Below are positions 11,374-24,195 of a stretch of 64,000 nt of DNA, one piece after another; the stretch's first letter is position 1; each line of letters begins with the position of its first letter. This DNA is from Stratiolaelaps scimitus (Eukaryota > Arthropoda > Arachnida > Mesostigmata > Laelapidae). The DNA is taken from contig JABWDB010000037.1 in NCBI GenBank assembly GCA_019614645.1, forward strand, positions 2,046,001 to 2,110,000, written 5' to 3'. The notes below the pieces were generated by a model. The model saw only the letters and a program-made list of their open reading frames with translations, was not told the origin of the DNA and ran no database searches. A program made the position numbers and the translations under genes.

Positions 11374-12423
11374 GTAGATAGAATCGGCACAGACGACTAG
11401 ATATAGACATCTCGAGCATTGAGATAAGCATCACCGTCTATCGTATTATGTGTTCCCGGTGTGAACTTCCTGCGAGCGGTGACGGCGACAGCAGCAGCAG
11501 CATCAGACACTTTCTCGGTGCGAAGCGAGTTTTACAGACAGAAGCTGAATGAGGTGGTCGCTTTCCTGTGCCGTCTAATGTCCTGCCTACCTGTTCTCTC
11601 GGGTGACTCTTGCATGACGACGACGACGACGATGGTGGCCGTACAGGTTTCACATCGTGGAGAAACAAGCCAACGAACACCTGGCCATCGGGTCCGTCGA
11701 CCAACCCGCCGAGCGATCGGACCGGTGCGCTGGCCCGCTCACTGGCTGGCTACCGGAAGCTTGAGCAGACGCGGGCTCCGTAACAGCTCCGTGTTCGGCT
11801 CTGAGGCGCAACGGAGGCAGGCGCAAAAGGCCAGGCCTGCCGCGAGGCCAGAGACAGCTTGTGGCTGTGGCGGTGCCGAACAGAAAGGTGTACACAGATG
11901 GATAGGTTAGTCGGTTCACGGATACAGGTTACTCAGGAGGGAGACGCTCGCCATTGCGTCAGAGCTAGCGAATAGCCGCAGACGCAGAAGACAACATTAC
12001 GCCGTTGTTACGCTGTTGTGGGTTGGTCGTTGGCTGCCTCAGTTCATGCTGTGCAGGCCCGTTGTGCTCAGCAGGGGCTGACGGGGGAGCAGGCCTAGGC
12101 CTACTTCACGCTCGGTCGGACACAAGCAGGTGGGGAGCACCTGCCGCTGAAGCTGCCGCAGCCCAACACAGTGTTAACCCCCCCCCCCGGGGGGTGAATC
12201 GCCTCGGAAGCTTCGACGGAATCCCAATCGTCTTTGACCCCCGTTCACAACCAAACCCGCTCCGTACCAATAGCAGCAGCAGTTGTAGGAACGTTCGCTG
12301 ATCGTAGTACTTTATCTGCAAAGGATTTCCAAAGACCCTACCTCCTCAGCCCCCCCCCCCAATCCTTGAACCAACGTTGTAACTTTGCTGATCCGCAAAA
12401 GGTAACGGGGCGCTTGTACGCGA

Positions 12424-12451
<28 letters not shown>
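12424..12451. repeat. (AT)n microsatellite
   Basis: About 14 AT units. Confidence 0.93.
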
Positions 12452-12454
<3 letters not shown>

Positions 12455-12754
12455 GGTCTCCTTTTGGGTTCCTGAGCAAAAGCGGCAAAGCCAGCAAAAT
12501 CCAGTGCAGAAACCCTGTTCAAGTGGAATGAAGTTGACGCTTGGGCTACTGAACGTTAGTGTTTTATGTCCAATATCTCTTTCCATCTTTTCTTTTTTAA
12601 TAGAGGAAATTCTCCTCAAACGCACGGACACCACCTAGTGATCTTTCAATCTGTATCGACGGCGGGGGACCCGATCCAGTGCAGGGGGGGGGCCTTGGCT
12701 TGACGTGCAGCGATAATAAAACGACTCCTTTACCTGTTAAAACCACCATCATCT

Positions 12755-12872
12755 CTATTGATTCTATTTAATTAATCTAATATATCTGTTTAATCGAATC
12801 TATATCTATTTAATCGAATCTATCTACTTAATATAATTCATCTATCAATTAAATCGTCTCTAATATCGAATC
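12755..12872 (+). repeat. Degenerate AT-rich minisatellite
   Basis: Repeated imperfect copies of a unit close to TTTAATCGAATCTATATCTA; the strings TTTAATCGAATCTAT and variants of TAATCTA/TATCTA recur at roughly 20-22 base spacing. The unit is not a simple microsatellite, and it sits in an abrupt AT-rich island. Confidence 0.7.
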
Positions 12873-12999
12873 TGCGTCTTTTATCCTTGCAAAACCATTG
12901 CACTCGTTTACAGCGAACGACAACCGCAGAGTCGAACCGCGGTGGCGTTATTTGTGTCAATTGTACGTTCTCTATAAAAATACTTCAGCCGATGTCGGC

Positions 13000-14739
13000 G
13001 GAGGGGCGTGGTGGAAGCCGGAGCGAGTTCGATTTCCGATTTATCCACATGTTAAACGCTATGCGTTCACTACGGCACAGAGGGAGTTTCCCAGCCGAGA
13101 CACACACACACGCACACGCACTCTAAGTTACAACCTAGTTTATGGCGCGCTAAAGTGAGCCGACTGACCTCACACCTACCAACCTGCACAAACAGCTACA
13201 GGCTTGCAATAGAAAGGAGGCGTGTAGGTGTATATGTATGCTAGTGCTACGTGGGTGTGGACATATATATATATATATATAAGGGTGTCCACGCTAGCTG
13301 GAGCGGTTTGGACCGTTCCCGTCTGAGAGATCGATCTTGCGCGATCTACCTGCGCTATAGAAATACTACGAGATTATATATCGTGTCTCATCACGGACGA
13401 CGGCGCGTCTGGTCGACGATTTCGCTGCCTCTCAACATCGATCGATGCATTTCGCTGATGCGTTATCAAGTGGACTGATGCAAAAATCGAGCAAAAACGC
13501 CGCAGAGTGGAGCCGGCCCAGCCAACTGTTCCATTGCGAGGTCTTAGCATGGAGCCTACGAGGCGAAGACAACAAGGCAAGCCAGAACAAGCTAACAGCA
13601 CTCCGACTTTGTCGTCGTAGTTGTTGTTGACGACGGGGCCGCGTAGTTGCCACGCACCGTTGACTGGGAACCACATCGGCCGGCCGGGGGAATCTGGCCG
13701 GCAAACTACACACCAGCTTCAGCACAAGCAGCAACAGCAAGTTCGACCAAAGCTGGCGGACCTATGAGCTAGATTTTATGCCCACGTGGCGATCTGCACT
13801 TCTGCTGCTGGCCTAGCTGCAATATAGCAACTTCCCGAAGAAGTTGAAACGACTCAGCTGACCGCCGACCTGCCGCCGGTGGAAGAACACATATCCCCAG
13901 AGAGAAATGGGGAGAACGCGCGGGGGTGGTGGTTTTTGCGGACAAGCCAGCCCCCCCCCCCCCCTCCCGCCCGCCCGTCCGCGACGTCCGCGGTCAGCAG
14001 AATCTTTGGCACTCACACGAAGGTAGTATATTCGCGAGTTGCATGAGCGTCTTTTAGCGCGTATTTTTTTGTGAATATGCAGTCAATGAAATGGTGATTG
14101 AGACCGTGACGAATTTAGATTATAATGGCTCGGGGTCATAGCAGTTGTCGGCCGGTGTCGTCTGATGGGAAAAGAAGAGATAGTCCTTCTCGGGATATCT
14201 GTGGGAAGCGGGAACTGTCTCGGTTTTTGGGGAAATGGATCGCTTTCGACACGAAACGCGGCATAAAAGCGCGACATTTCTCCAGGAATTATTAGTTCAG
14301 CCTGAAGACAATTTCGCTATGTCACGTGTCTGCTACGCGTAGCGATCATATCTTGACACGTGATCTCAATAATGAAATATATAATAAATATCACTCGGCG
14401 GGAAGCGATTCACGCCACAATTAATAAACGCCTAATAAACGAGACGAACATGAAGCGGTAGCTCACCGTTGGCGAAAGGTCATAGCCTTAAATAAGTGTT
14501 CTAATTACTATTATTATATTTTTATTATTAAGCACTATTCTGCCATACGCTCATGTTCCATAGATCTGCCGGCCCAGCTTGTTCATCGTATAAATTGTAT
14601 AATATGAGCGTGTATACCGGTGTCCTGTGCTCTTAGGGTACAGATTCACAAAGGGACCCATGATCAGCACTAAACGTACCGCGATCTATTCAGCGACCAT
14701 GACGTGACCTACGTTATAACCCGTCGATGTATACGAGAT

Positions 14740-14740
<1 letters not shown>
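13000..14740. other. No supported gene
   Basis: The stretch holds a short (AT)n at 13262-13281 and a C16 run near 13951-13966. It is GC-moderate to 14.0 kb and AT-rich from 14.3 kb. No frame is bounded by convincing splice motifs. Confidence 0.4.

Positions 14741-14741
<1 letters not shown>

Positions 14742-14775
<34 letters not shown>
14742..14775. repeat. (AT)n microsatellite
   Basis: About 17 AT units, followed at once by an AACAAT-type repeat. Confidence 0.94.
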
Positions 14776-14778
<3 letters not shown>

Positions 14779-14879
14779 TAATAACAATAACAATAATTAC
14801 ATACGTAAGTAGCCAAATATATTCGACCTCTCTGCTCTCGTCCAACACGATTGAGATGAAACTATTGGACCTACACTAT

Positions 14880-17800
14880 CCAGACGTGGTCTTAAACTAA
14901 CACGCGGAGGTACAGCGACGGAGAGAGGGAGAGAGAGTGGCTACGCGATGGCGTAAGCATAAGGCATTCATAGATGACAACCAAATGACCTACCGACCGA
15001 ACGAGGTAGATCGGAAACTGCCTTGCTGAGTAATTGATTAGCCAGACCGACAGCGGCGGCGGTAACAGCAGCAGCAGTACATTCACATATAGATTGAGCA
15101 ACGATGCACAAATTATGGTGTGGCCAACTGACAGCGAAAAACGCTCAAGGGTTAGCTGTGATTGCCGCCGCCGCCACCGCCGTGTGTACGACACCAGCCA
15201 TAGGGAGTTCCCTTCCTTTTCTCTGTGAAAGTAGATCTCGGCCTGGCCGACACAGCTCATCGCTACACAGCCACAATATGCCACTTAGGCCTCGGAGAGA
15301 CAGAGAGAGAGAGAGAGAGCAGTATACAGCAGTGCTACCAGTAACAACAGCAGAGAACTCGACGAGCAGCAATGTCCCTGGCTGACTCGGAAGTGCGATC
15401 TGGGAGGCCCGTTCCCTACTAGGCTCAACTAGGTTCGCTGGGAACCGGAGCGATGTCAGCTGGCAATAGGAGCTGGGGGAAGAGAGAGATATCCGCCTAA
15501 GTCCGCCAACTCTGAGTAGCGCATCCCCAGGTATACACGTCTCCAATCGAACTGCGAATGTTGTTACTGGTGGCGGACTCGTTGTTCGTATATAGGATCT
15601 GGGGACGACGATGAAAGCGGCGTCTACGTCCTTCTAATAGATTATAATGGCTAGCTGGCTTGCCAATGCTCATAGCTCTCTATAACTATGTAACCGTATG
15701 TTTGGAGATTTTCTTACGACACCTTGACGATGCTTTGCTATTTCGAATGACTTGGTGAACGTGTGAGATAGGGCTCGACGTAACCAGGACACGACGTCAG
15801 GACAATATGCGTAATATAGTATATTACGTATGTTTTAGCTTTAGGCGATATTGTAGCTGGTTGAATCTGCACATCGCAGACATCTTTGCGCATCAAGCCC
15901 AGCGATATGTCGTAGAGCGGATCCAATCTAACGCTCAAGGAAATCCCTGGGAACATGGTAGACAAGCGAGCGACCCACTGAGCTAGCGGTTATGACTATG
16001 GAAGGGTATATCGTTGAAGAAGCGGTGATCTGCTGTGAGACCACCGGTTGGTTCGTTGCTGGTAGGTTCTTATTGCCAAGCGTCCTGCATGGCCTTCTCC
16101 CGCCTCTTGGACGTCTGAAGTAAGCCAGGACGCGGCGGCGGTGATGGCCTGAAACGCCTCCTGCTGCAATGCAAGGTCGTAGGCCAAAAAAACAACAGGC
16201 GACGTCGATTGATGAGATGACAGCGACAGAAGACCGCTAGACTCCAAGGGCGTAGTCAGCCATCATTGTGGCTAGAGGAGTTGGGTTGAGTCCCCCCTCT
16301 CTCCCCCCTGAATCTCCGCCTGTGATCGTCGTCGCGAATGCCTGTCGTTAATGCCTGCGAGCTCTTGGGGGCGTCGGTGGCGGTGGTGGCGGCGGCGGCG
16401 GCTAACGGCAGATAGTAAGGGGCTGAGTTTCCAAGAGGCGCCGGGCTTGTGGACGCCCCAATAGTGAGCGGATTGGAGCGCAAATTTGAATTGGAAATGC
16501 TCCCTCGTGCCGTTCGCGTCGAGATTAACTCTAATCAGCGGCAACTCGATTGGCTTGCCATGGGCGGAACAGAGAACGGCTCGCTTATGGGAGCCTACCC
16601 AGAGTCGAAAGTCGCTCGATCGCCAGGCAGCGAGCGAGCGGGCCCGTTCGTCCGTCGTTCGTCCATCCATTGCCAATTGTGTACCAAGGTTCCCAACGAA
16701 CCCAGTTCCCACATCGCATGCATTCAACACATACACACACACATATTGGGAGAGCCACGTCTTTGGTGGCTGTGCACACGACATAAGTTGTCAGTGAACA
16801 GTTGATGACGGTTAGTACGGGCCAATGCGATGGGGAAAGTAGCTTGACATATACCACAACGATACGAGACACACCATCGGAATTGATCGCGCGGGGGGGG
16901 GGGGGTATTCCAAGGGGCGCTAGGAATAGTGGCGCTTCGAGGGCAACTTACTAGAATGTGTGTCTCCGTCTGCTGTGTGTGCTAGCTTTCATCCACAGAC
17001 AGGCAATCACAGAACCCCTACTCCCCCCGGCGGCTCGTAGGGAAACCCAATCGTAGCAACGTGGAAACAGCAGTTACTTCTCTCGGAGAGAAGCAGGCGG
17101 TAGTCGTTGCACTCAGGCGGCTTTGACGGGCACGATGACTCGAGCTCTCTACGGCCGTTGTAGGGAGCGCTAGTTGTCTGCTTGGTTACTTCGTTTTTTT
17201 TTTCTTTCTCAAAAGCTAGTACGACCGTTGTAGGGGCGGCAGCCACGAGTTGAGTAAACTACTACTACAGGCTAGATAAAGGCGGAACGGCCTCGTACGC
17301 ACGTTACGAGGCGGTCAAGGCCGTCATCGCAGGCCCTCCGGCAAGGCCGAACCATACTGTCGGCTAAATCTGCTTCGGCCTATAGAGAACCTTTCCGGTT
17401 GCGCCCGGCCAAGATTCTTACCTCGGCAAATGTTGCAACGGATCGAGCGGGACGCCCCTTCAAGGGACGCCCAGCCTGATCGGCGTCCATCGAAAAAAAC
17501 GCATTGCACTAAACTTTGTTGCTCCGAACTAGTTATGACGTACACTATTTTGTGAAAAAAAACGTGCAACGTTATTTTTCAATATATATATATATATATA
17601 TGTATATTAATGCAAGAGACATGTCGCCTATTCAGCAGTTTCTTTTTTTGCTCTTACTATTCGCCAGCAATATTGTGAGGGGTATGTGGTAACGATTCCG
17701 GGTGAAAAATATTGTGGAAAAATTCATGCGCAAAGAATTGATCGGTTCTCGGACCCAAGAGAGGTGTAATATATCTCCTTTCCATCGCTATCATAAATGT

Positions 17801-18670
17801 GATGAAAGGCGACAACTGACGGACGATGAATGGGCGCCTTTTCATGTAACACCCAAACCCTCCGATGATTAGACTCTCTGTAGATTAATAATAATAATAA
17901 CAACTGTAGCGTAACCGATGCAGCCGTGATTACGGGAAAGAGCCCTGTCTTTGATAAAGGCTGACGAATGTGCGGGAATTTTTGATGAACGAAGAGTGGC
18001 TCTTGTGATAATAGTAATAATAATAAATATAAAAATTCAAGGAAGACATCATCTGATATTCAGCCTGTCCACTGAAATTTCATTTCTCGATTCCGTCAAT
18101 ATACCTCATCGGAATGATGGCGGAACTTGAGGAAAAAAGTTCGTGCCACCAACGTTCATTCGCTAAAGTGTTTTTTTGGTGCTTCCAGCATAAATAAAAA
18201 AATATATATATATATATATAATTTCTCTTGCATATTATATATATATATATAAGGGGGAGATGTATGAATATTTTTTGCTTTGGTTTGGGTCGCGTGTAGC
18301 CGGCCTGTCCACGAATTTAAATGAGTTTGACGGAGGAGGTTGGCGAGTATTCGATCGTCAGCTCGTCGAAACGCGGCCGACCGCATGTGTCCAAGCTTAT
18401 CCTACTCAACGCACGCGAATTACACAACGACACTTACAGCAACATATGTATATATATATTTGTTTTTTGTAGTGGAGGATATTTTGTTCACACACACATA
18501 TATATACATATATATAGAAAGTTCGTTGCATATGGCCAAATGCATTACGCCAACGGGTGTGGGTCTTCGCAATCCCCTGTGAGGAGTCATTGAAATTCGT
18601 GGCCTAAGGCGGCCGCTCGAATCGGAAACGAATCTAAACAACAGTGATCTTGCTGTTTCTAGATACACAC
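14880..18670. other. No supported gene
   Basis: The stretch contains (GA)n at about 15299-15319, a G12 run at about 16893, (CA)n at about 16731-16742, (AT)n at 17583-17601 and 18202-18222, and short (TAA)n tracts near 17887 and 18008. Frames near 16.3-16.8 kb are open on both strands but lack exon boundaries. Confidence 0.4.
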
Positions 18671-18672
18671 AT

Positions 18673-18675
<3 letters not shown>

Positions 18676-18719
<44 letters not shown>
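18676..18719. repeat. (AT)22 microsatellite
   Basis: An uninterrupted AT array of about 44 bases. Confidence 0.95.
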
Positions 18720-18722
<3 letters not shown>

Positions 18723-18729
18723 TATCTAT

Positions 18730-21700
18730 GAATCGTGCTGGTTATTATCTCTACCAAAATCCTTGATCGTACCCTCTTTCAGAACCTGTGCCACTGCCTT
18801 GCTTCGTTTGTATGGACACCGCTCTTATTACGTTGGATACGTTGTTACGTACGTAAGAGTCTGGGGGGCCGGGACGGTTGGGGTCTCGGCGGGGACGTTC
18901 ACTGTTCGCGCGTGGCTCGCATGCGCGACGAACTGCGTTATCTACAGCGAAACATCCACTCGCTTAGAGCGCCTTTAACCTGTCCTTGGTGTACGCCGCT
19001 GCTGCCTCTGGCTCCTCTACTGTTCTGAGAGTTCATAGAATCGGTGCTTTCATAGCTGCTGTCTTCCAGTATAGCGCCCCCATGGCCGCCCCGCAAACCC
19101 CCGGCTCAGGGGGGGCGGCTCTCACACCACCTTACATTATATCTTCTGCTACTCATATCATCTCCGGTAGGAGGGGGGTGAGGGTCTGACATGCAGACGA
19201 GTGGGTATCTTGCTAATCTTGCAAATGATTTAAGTGGATGACTTACGTTAGATGGTGTTTTGTGCAGCGCTCCAGCCCGCTACCGGCCACTGTTTAACCA
19301 TAATTTTAGCTACCTAGGCCCGCTCCAGAAGCACACATGTCGTAAATACGACAACGAACGGCTTCTTAATGAACAACAACGTTGGGAGTGTGCTCTTCTT
19401 TTTTATACTAATACTTGTACACTTCCGGCAATACAAATCCCGGTTACAAGCGTCGTTTCGCGGTGATATCCGCAACGGGACGCACCTACGAGCACTGCAG
19501 CTACGAACTTACATTAATAGGTATAGCGCTATATATTTTCGTCGTCGAGTCATGACGCTGGCAAGATGCTGCATTTTCCGCCGTCACCCTGCCACATGTG
19601 GGTCTTATATTCACAGATTTACAATGGACACCGTATGACCAACAGTGACAAGATTTTTGTCAGTCTGTTGTTATTGCTATTCTCAGGCCGATGCACGAAC
19701 ATACCCCGCCTCGCCAGTGTCCTGCCGGCCGGCAGGCCGTGTGAGTAACCCTACAGCTCGCACAAGAGTGATTCGAAGGCCTCCTTTGCCTGGTATATTG
19801 CCGATCGATTGAAGCTCGGTCTAGCCGTAATCAGCCACAACGGGCACAAGCAAACTGTTCCACTCGGTCCGACAAACACGGCAACAGCAGCAGCAGCAAC
19901 AACAACAGCGTTGTCAAGAATGGCTATCGTGTTTGGCCAAGAACGTAACGCAAACAAGGCCTAGCCCAGTAGAACGACACGGGCCTGAGAGCCGAAACCG
20001 CCGAGTAACTCAGTCAGTGACTGAGTGAAAGAATGAGTCCTGCGCGGACATTCGATAGGCACCCATCCAACCACCCCCCCCCCACCCCCGTATCTCGGTC
20101 ATTGCTGTGAACAATGAGGGTATTACATGGTCGAAAAGGGCTGGTTCGGCAGCAGCATTGATGGCGGTGGCGGAGGCCGCGGCCGCAGCAGCGGCCACCG
20201 ACACGGTGGGAGTTTGTTATTGTTGATAGTTTTGATGAATGGATCTGATGAACAAAGTAGAATACAACAATAAAGCTAATAGAAATAATAATAATAATAA
20301 GTTGAGTCCCTGTCACTGTCTTCCTCCGACAATCTTTTTTGGTCGGCCGCTTCTTCGCCACGGCCACAGTCACAACAATTATAGGTGCATATGTAGGTTT
20401 TGCTACACATGACTATAGAGCTATATCGTTCGGCGGGGATTCGATGGACAGCATCTGCTGGTTACCTGCTCCTGCAGTCGACCAGTGGCTGAGAGTAGAG
20501 CGCGTGTCAATTCTTCGTATTATATATGTTTATCCGTGGCGTGTACGCGTTAAGCGTAGCCAACGTTAAGGGCAGCCACAGCGGCGGTGTCATGGATTGT
20601 CAGGATGTCATATCAGGATACATATAGACAAAATCAAATGTAGGAACGTGGAATACGCCGCGTTGTGTTAGGATTTATCATGGTAATGATGAGGGTTATC
20701 ATTATTATTAATATTATTATCATCATCAAGATAAGTGGAACAAGCACATACACATGCATTCATCAATGGTTGACCGTGGATCACCCTGAACGATGTCGCA
20801 ATTAAATTTATGAGTAAATTAGTCTCTCTCTCTCTCTCTATCTCTAGAATTCAACTGAACATCGAGGAGGATGGATCTTCACTTTGCCCGAACTCTTATA
20901 GCGAAATAAGATTGTGACGCTTGATATCTTCAGCCCTTTTTCCATTCATTCGTCTTGTAAATTTCTCTTCTCAAAAAGGACAAATTTCACCCCGAAATAT
21001 GTCCAATTATTATGACTTCAACTGTTTAATGCGAAATCGACAGCAGATGTATTTTCATCCGAAATAGCTATTGAACAAATATAATATGTCAATTTCTCAT
21101 CAAAGTATACCTAGATTCTAGCACAAAAAAAAATCACCCTTTGTGTCGAAGCTTATACCCCCTTCACCGCACATAGCGGAACGCTCTTTATTTACGCTTC
21201 GGGTTAATATCGCTTAATCCATTTATTCGAATGCAACCGAGGCGTTACAGTCGTTGAAGAATCCTTCAATCAAATCGAAAAATCGACGACGGCAGCGTCA
21301 CAAAGCGAACGCCGAATTCGGTCCGTTGAAGACCGTCTCCGTCAAGTTTCAAGAAGACGGCCATCAGCCAACACACACGTACATATATATATGTCCATCA
21401 AATCGACTCAGTAGCAGCAAGGTTATCTAATAAAGCGTCCATCAAGTCGCCCCCCCGCCGACTACCCCTCAAGTGGATCGTCGTACGATATCGTCTCCAT
21501 CGAACGTCGTCTTTATCGGCTGACAATCTGATCACATTTCCATCAAGTGCAGTGTGCGTGAGTGTATGTGTGCGTATCTCTGCTTGTTTGTGCTTGTGTA
21601 TATCTTGCGGCTGTTAATCCGCCACGAATGCATCGATCCACCACCTATCTAGGAGCGGGGGGGGGGCATCTAAGGTTAGGTCTACGGTCAGGTCTAACAA

Positions 21701-22540
21701 ACGAGTGTGTACGAAGCAACAGAAGAAAATAGTCGTTCATCTCGCGTTCGATTACGAAGCGATGTTCACTTGCTTAATCGTCTATCTGATCCATTGTGAT
21801 GTGTTCCTACACACTAGCACCGCAGTCCACGACTGCTATCGTCCAATTCAGCGGAATCATTGACCAGATAGATGCCCCCCACGTGTATCAATCTACTTTC
21901 TCTAGCGGAAGTTCTATGAGACACGCGCAACGCTGATACCCCCCCCCCCCCCGGCAGTGAATTGAGGTTTGCAATCCACTATCTACATATCTATGAAATA
22001 GAAACGCTAGTAATGTAAAATTCGTCGTATTACGTTTGATTTGTGTTATTCGAAGGAGATGAAATTAAATCTCTATAAATCGATTTGTTTCACAAAGTGT
22101 ATTCTAGTATATTTCGCCTAGTGATCCATCTTGTGCCACGAACCGGGATTAATTGCTCGCCGGATTCCCATGGTGTACGAATGCAGGGCTTCGTTTGTTG
22201 CCACAGAAGGACTACAATAGTAATCCCGATAGTAATCCCAATGGTAGGTCCATTTTACTGTCCCACAGTTTTCTATCGTTGGCGTATTCAAAGTGCGAGA
22301 TTTCATTAGATCGACACAGCCTATTTATTGCATCAAAAAATCCGCAACCGTCTATAAGTAGACCGCTCACAAAGAAAATCGGCTTATTCCATATCTGCAC
22401 TTACAATGGGAAAAGCGTTCATCGACACTTTTTTTCGTCGTAACGCGGCTACTAATTAGAATAATATTATAATTATATTATTAAATTATTATTATAATCA
22501 GTACTCTAATTACACCCTTCTCGCCACTGATCTACGTGAA
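18730..22540. other. No supported gene; AT-rich 20.6-22.5 kb
   Basis: The stretch includes (ATA)n near 20286-20299, an imperfect ATT/ATC tract near 20700-20728, (CT)n near 20823-20843, a C14 run near 21949-21962 and an AT-only stretch near 22458-22500. Several short frames exist, but none has supporting motifs. Confidence 0.4.
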
Positions 22541-22544
22541 TCTT

Positions 22545-22745
22545 CGATGCATCATGCCAGGTTTCCACAACCCCCGACACCCCGTCGATCGCGATTCGTG
22601 TAGCCCTTGTAACGAGTGGGTAAACACGTACGGCTTTGATCCTCGCACCGTCGATGGACATCTGCATTTGGGAGGGGGGAGGTCTTCTTACGAAGCAATA
22701 CAAATACACCAAAATAATACCGTGAACGTTAAATGTTCAAGGCTG
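22545..22745 (+). repeat. SINE-C copy with inverted partner
   Basis: A tRNA-like head (B-box-like CTTTGATCCTCG near 22633) is followed by the family signature TTACGAAGCAATACAAATAC and then ACCGTGAACGTTAAATGTTCA and GGCTGAG. The same order is seen in the copies at 27170 and 51815. A reversed partial copy starts about 20 bases downstream. Confidence 0.65.
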
Positions 22746-22764
22746 AGCACCCGAAAAACATTTA

Positions 22765-22850
22765 GGTTATCACACCTAAAAGGTTTTCGGGCTGACTTTC
22801 AGTCAACATTTAACGGTACTGCTTTTAGCATTGCCTAGGATATCACACCT
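22765..22850 (-). repeat. SINE-C partial copy, inverted
   Basis: Read on the minus strand this repeats the tail of the preceding copy: GGCAATGCTAAAAGCAGTAC, CGTTAAATGTT, then a CAGCCCGAAAA block. With the plus copy it forms a fold-back structure joined through CCCGAAAA...TTTTCGGG, so a transcript crossing it could form a long hairpin. Confidence 0.6.
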
Positions 22851-23561
22851 AACAAGTAAGGTGTGACTATGTACTCTCGTCGGCGACAGCTGTTGCCCAT
22901 TACCACATTGTTGTATCACATTGTCCACAGACATCCTGTTACCGATGCTGAGTTCAAATCAAGCTGTCACAATATGCCTCTAGAATAAAAGCAAACTAGG
23001 CGCACTAACCTTCAATAACAATTACGTTTTTCCCTGTTCCTCTGCGAAAATTGCACCGCGTCTACAATATACATCTATATATCTATATATATATGTATAC
23101 GTCAATCCGCGCCCATTTGCAATTGCAGCTCAAGTATTACGCACAAAGTGTACACGCGTAACGATGGAGGATGCACTGCCATTAGCACAGCTTGATCACA
23201 GCAGAATGTCCGATCAACATGATTACGACATCATTACAATCAACGTTGTGAAACAGTTGAACTGAATAACATTGCTATCGTGTCGCTTAATTGGCCGCCA
23301 TTGGACGAGGTCAGCTTTGTTCCTCCGCGTCAAATCACCTCGAACAGCTGAACACAGAGACGGCAACACAATGGCTCGGCGTCAGCGCAGCATTAGTGAG
23401 CGGGTGAATGCTGGAATCGAGTTTAACCAAGTCGAATAAATGAGAAAGATGTCGTTGTAATCGCACCCGCGCTAAGGCCAAGAGTGGTCAAGCTACCGGC
23501 AGCAACAGCAGCATTAGCACTATGCGTTAGCCCGGTTGCCGATGCTGAGGACAATGAAAGG

Positions 23562-23604
23562 AGGATGTCCAAGGAGAAGGATGTCCCAGGAGAAGGATGT
23601 CGAG
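23562..23604 (+). repeat. 16-base tandem repeat, about 2.7 copies
   Basis: AGGATGTCCAAGGAGA, AGGATGTCCCAGGAGA and a partial AGGATGTCGAG in direct succession. Confidence 0.85.
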
Positions 23605-23980
23605 ATTAGGACGACGCATCTGTAGCAAATAGTGGTCATCCAGCAGCGTCGTCATAGAATGAGACGTTTGTGTAAACGTGTTTATTCAAGATATAGTTCA
23701 GCTTTGTAATGTATAATATCTATCTGTATATAGAAGAGCCGATTGCATGTGTTGCGGTGCATACAAGTGTCTGGCGATATGAGCCCACTATTCAACGATC
23801 AAATAATATATTTTACAGATGAAGAAAGTATCGCGTTTGTAACAAAGAGTGTGCATCGTCGGGTATCGAAATAGAATCAGCAACAAGCTTGTGTACACTT
23901 GACTGACTCAAGATTTCCTTGGCTTCCGTAGACATATATGTAAGTACGTACCTGAATGAATATGCTCTGGCTTGTGGAAG

Positions 23981-24009
<29 letters not shown>
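23981..24009. repeat. (AT)n array joined directly to SINE-A head
   Basis: About 14 TA units run without a spacer into the SINE-A tRNA-like head at 24010. Confidence 0.93.
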
Positions 24010-24011
<2 letters not shown>

Positions 24012-24142
24012 TGGCTTGGACGGCTAAGTCTCTGGTTATCGGAAGCCAGAGAGTGCAGGTTCGAGCCCCGCTGTGTGACATATAAGAGAGCTTAAGCATT
24101 GCAAAATTGCAGCTCCTTTAATAAACCAATAAAACCTTTACC
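24010..24142 (+). repeat. SINE-A copy 1, tRNA-derived
   Basis: A tRNA-like head with a canonical B box (GGTTCGAGCCC at about 24058-24068) is followed by a body with ACATATAAGAGAGCTTAAGC and the tail AATAAACCAATAAAACCTTTACC. Compared with the copies at 40883 and 45180 it lacks the leading CAGCGC and begins at GGTGG directly after (AT)n. A second (AT)n array starts 18 bases beyond the tail. Confidence 0.8.
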
Positions 24143-24154
24143 ATTCCGGCGTAT

Positions 24155-24159
<5 letters not shown>

Positions 24160-24194
<35 letters not shown>
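24160..24194. repeat. (AT)n microsatellite after SINE-A
   Basis: About 17 TA units; with the array at 23981-24009 it brackets SINE-A copy 1. Confidence 0.94.

Positions 24195-24195
<1 letters not shown>

Noticed and set aside
2440..12634. Frames containing Ile-Tyr repeats (for example 12234-12638, 6861-7085)
   Set aside because: They come from (AT)n arrays, which contain no stop in the ATA/TAT frames.
24010..24080. Possible tRNA genes (B-box matches at 24058, 7261, 40975, 45255, 51904 and 57718)
   Set aside because: The sequences do not fold into a full cloverleaf with matching acceptor stems, and each is followed by a repeated non-tRNA body. They are SINE heads.
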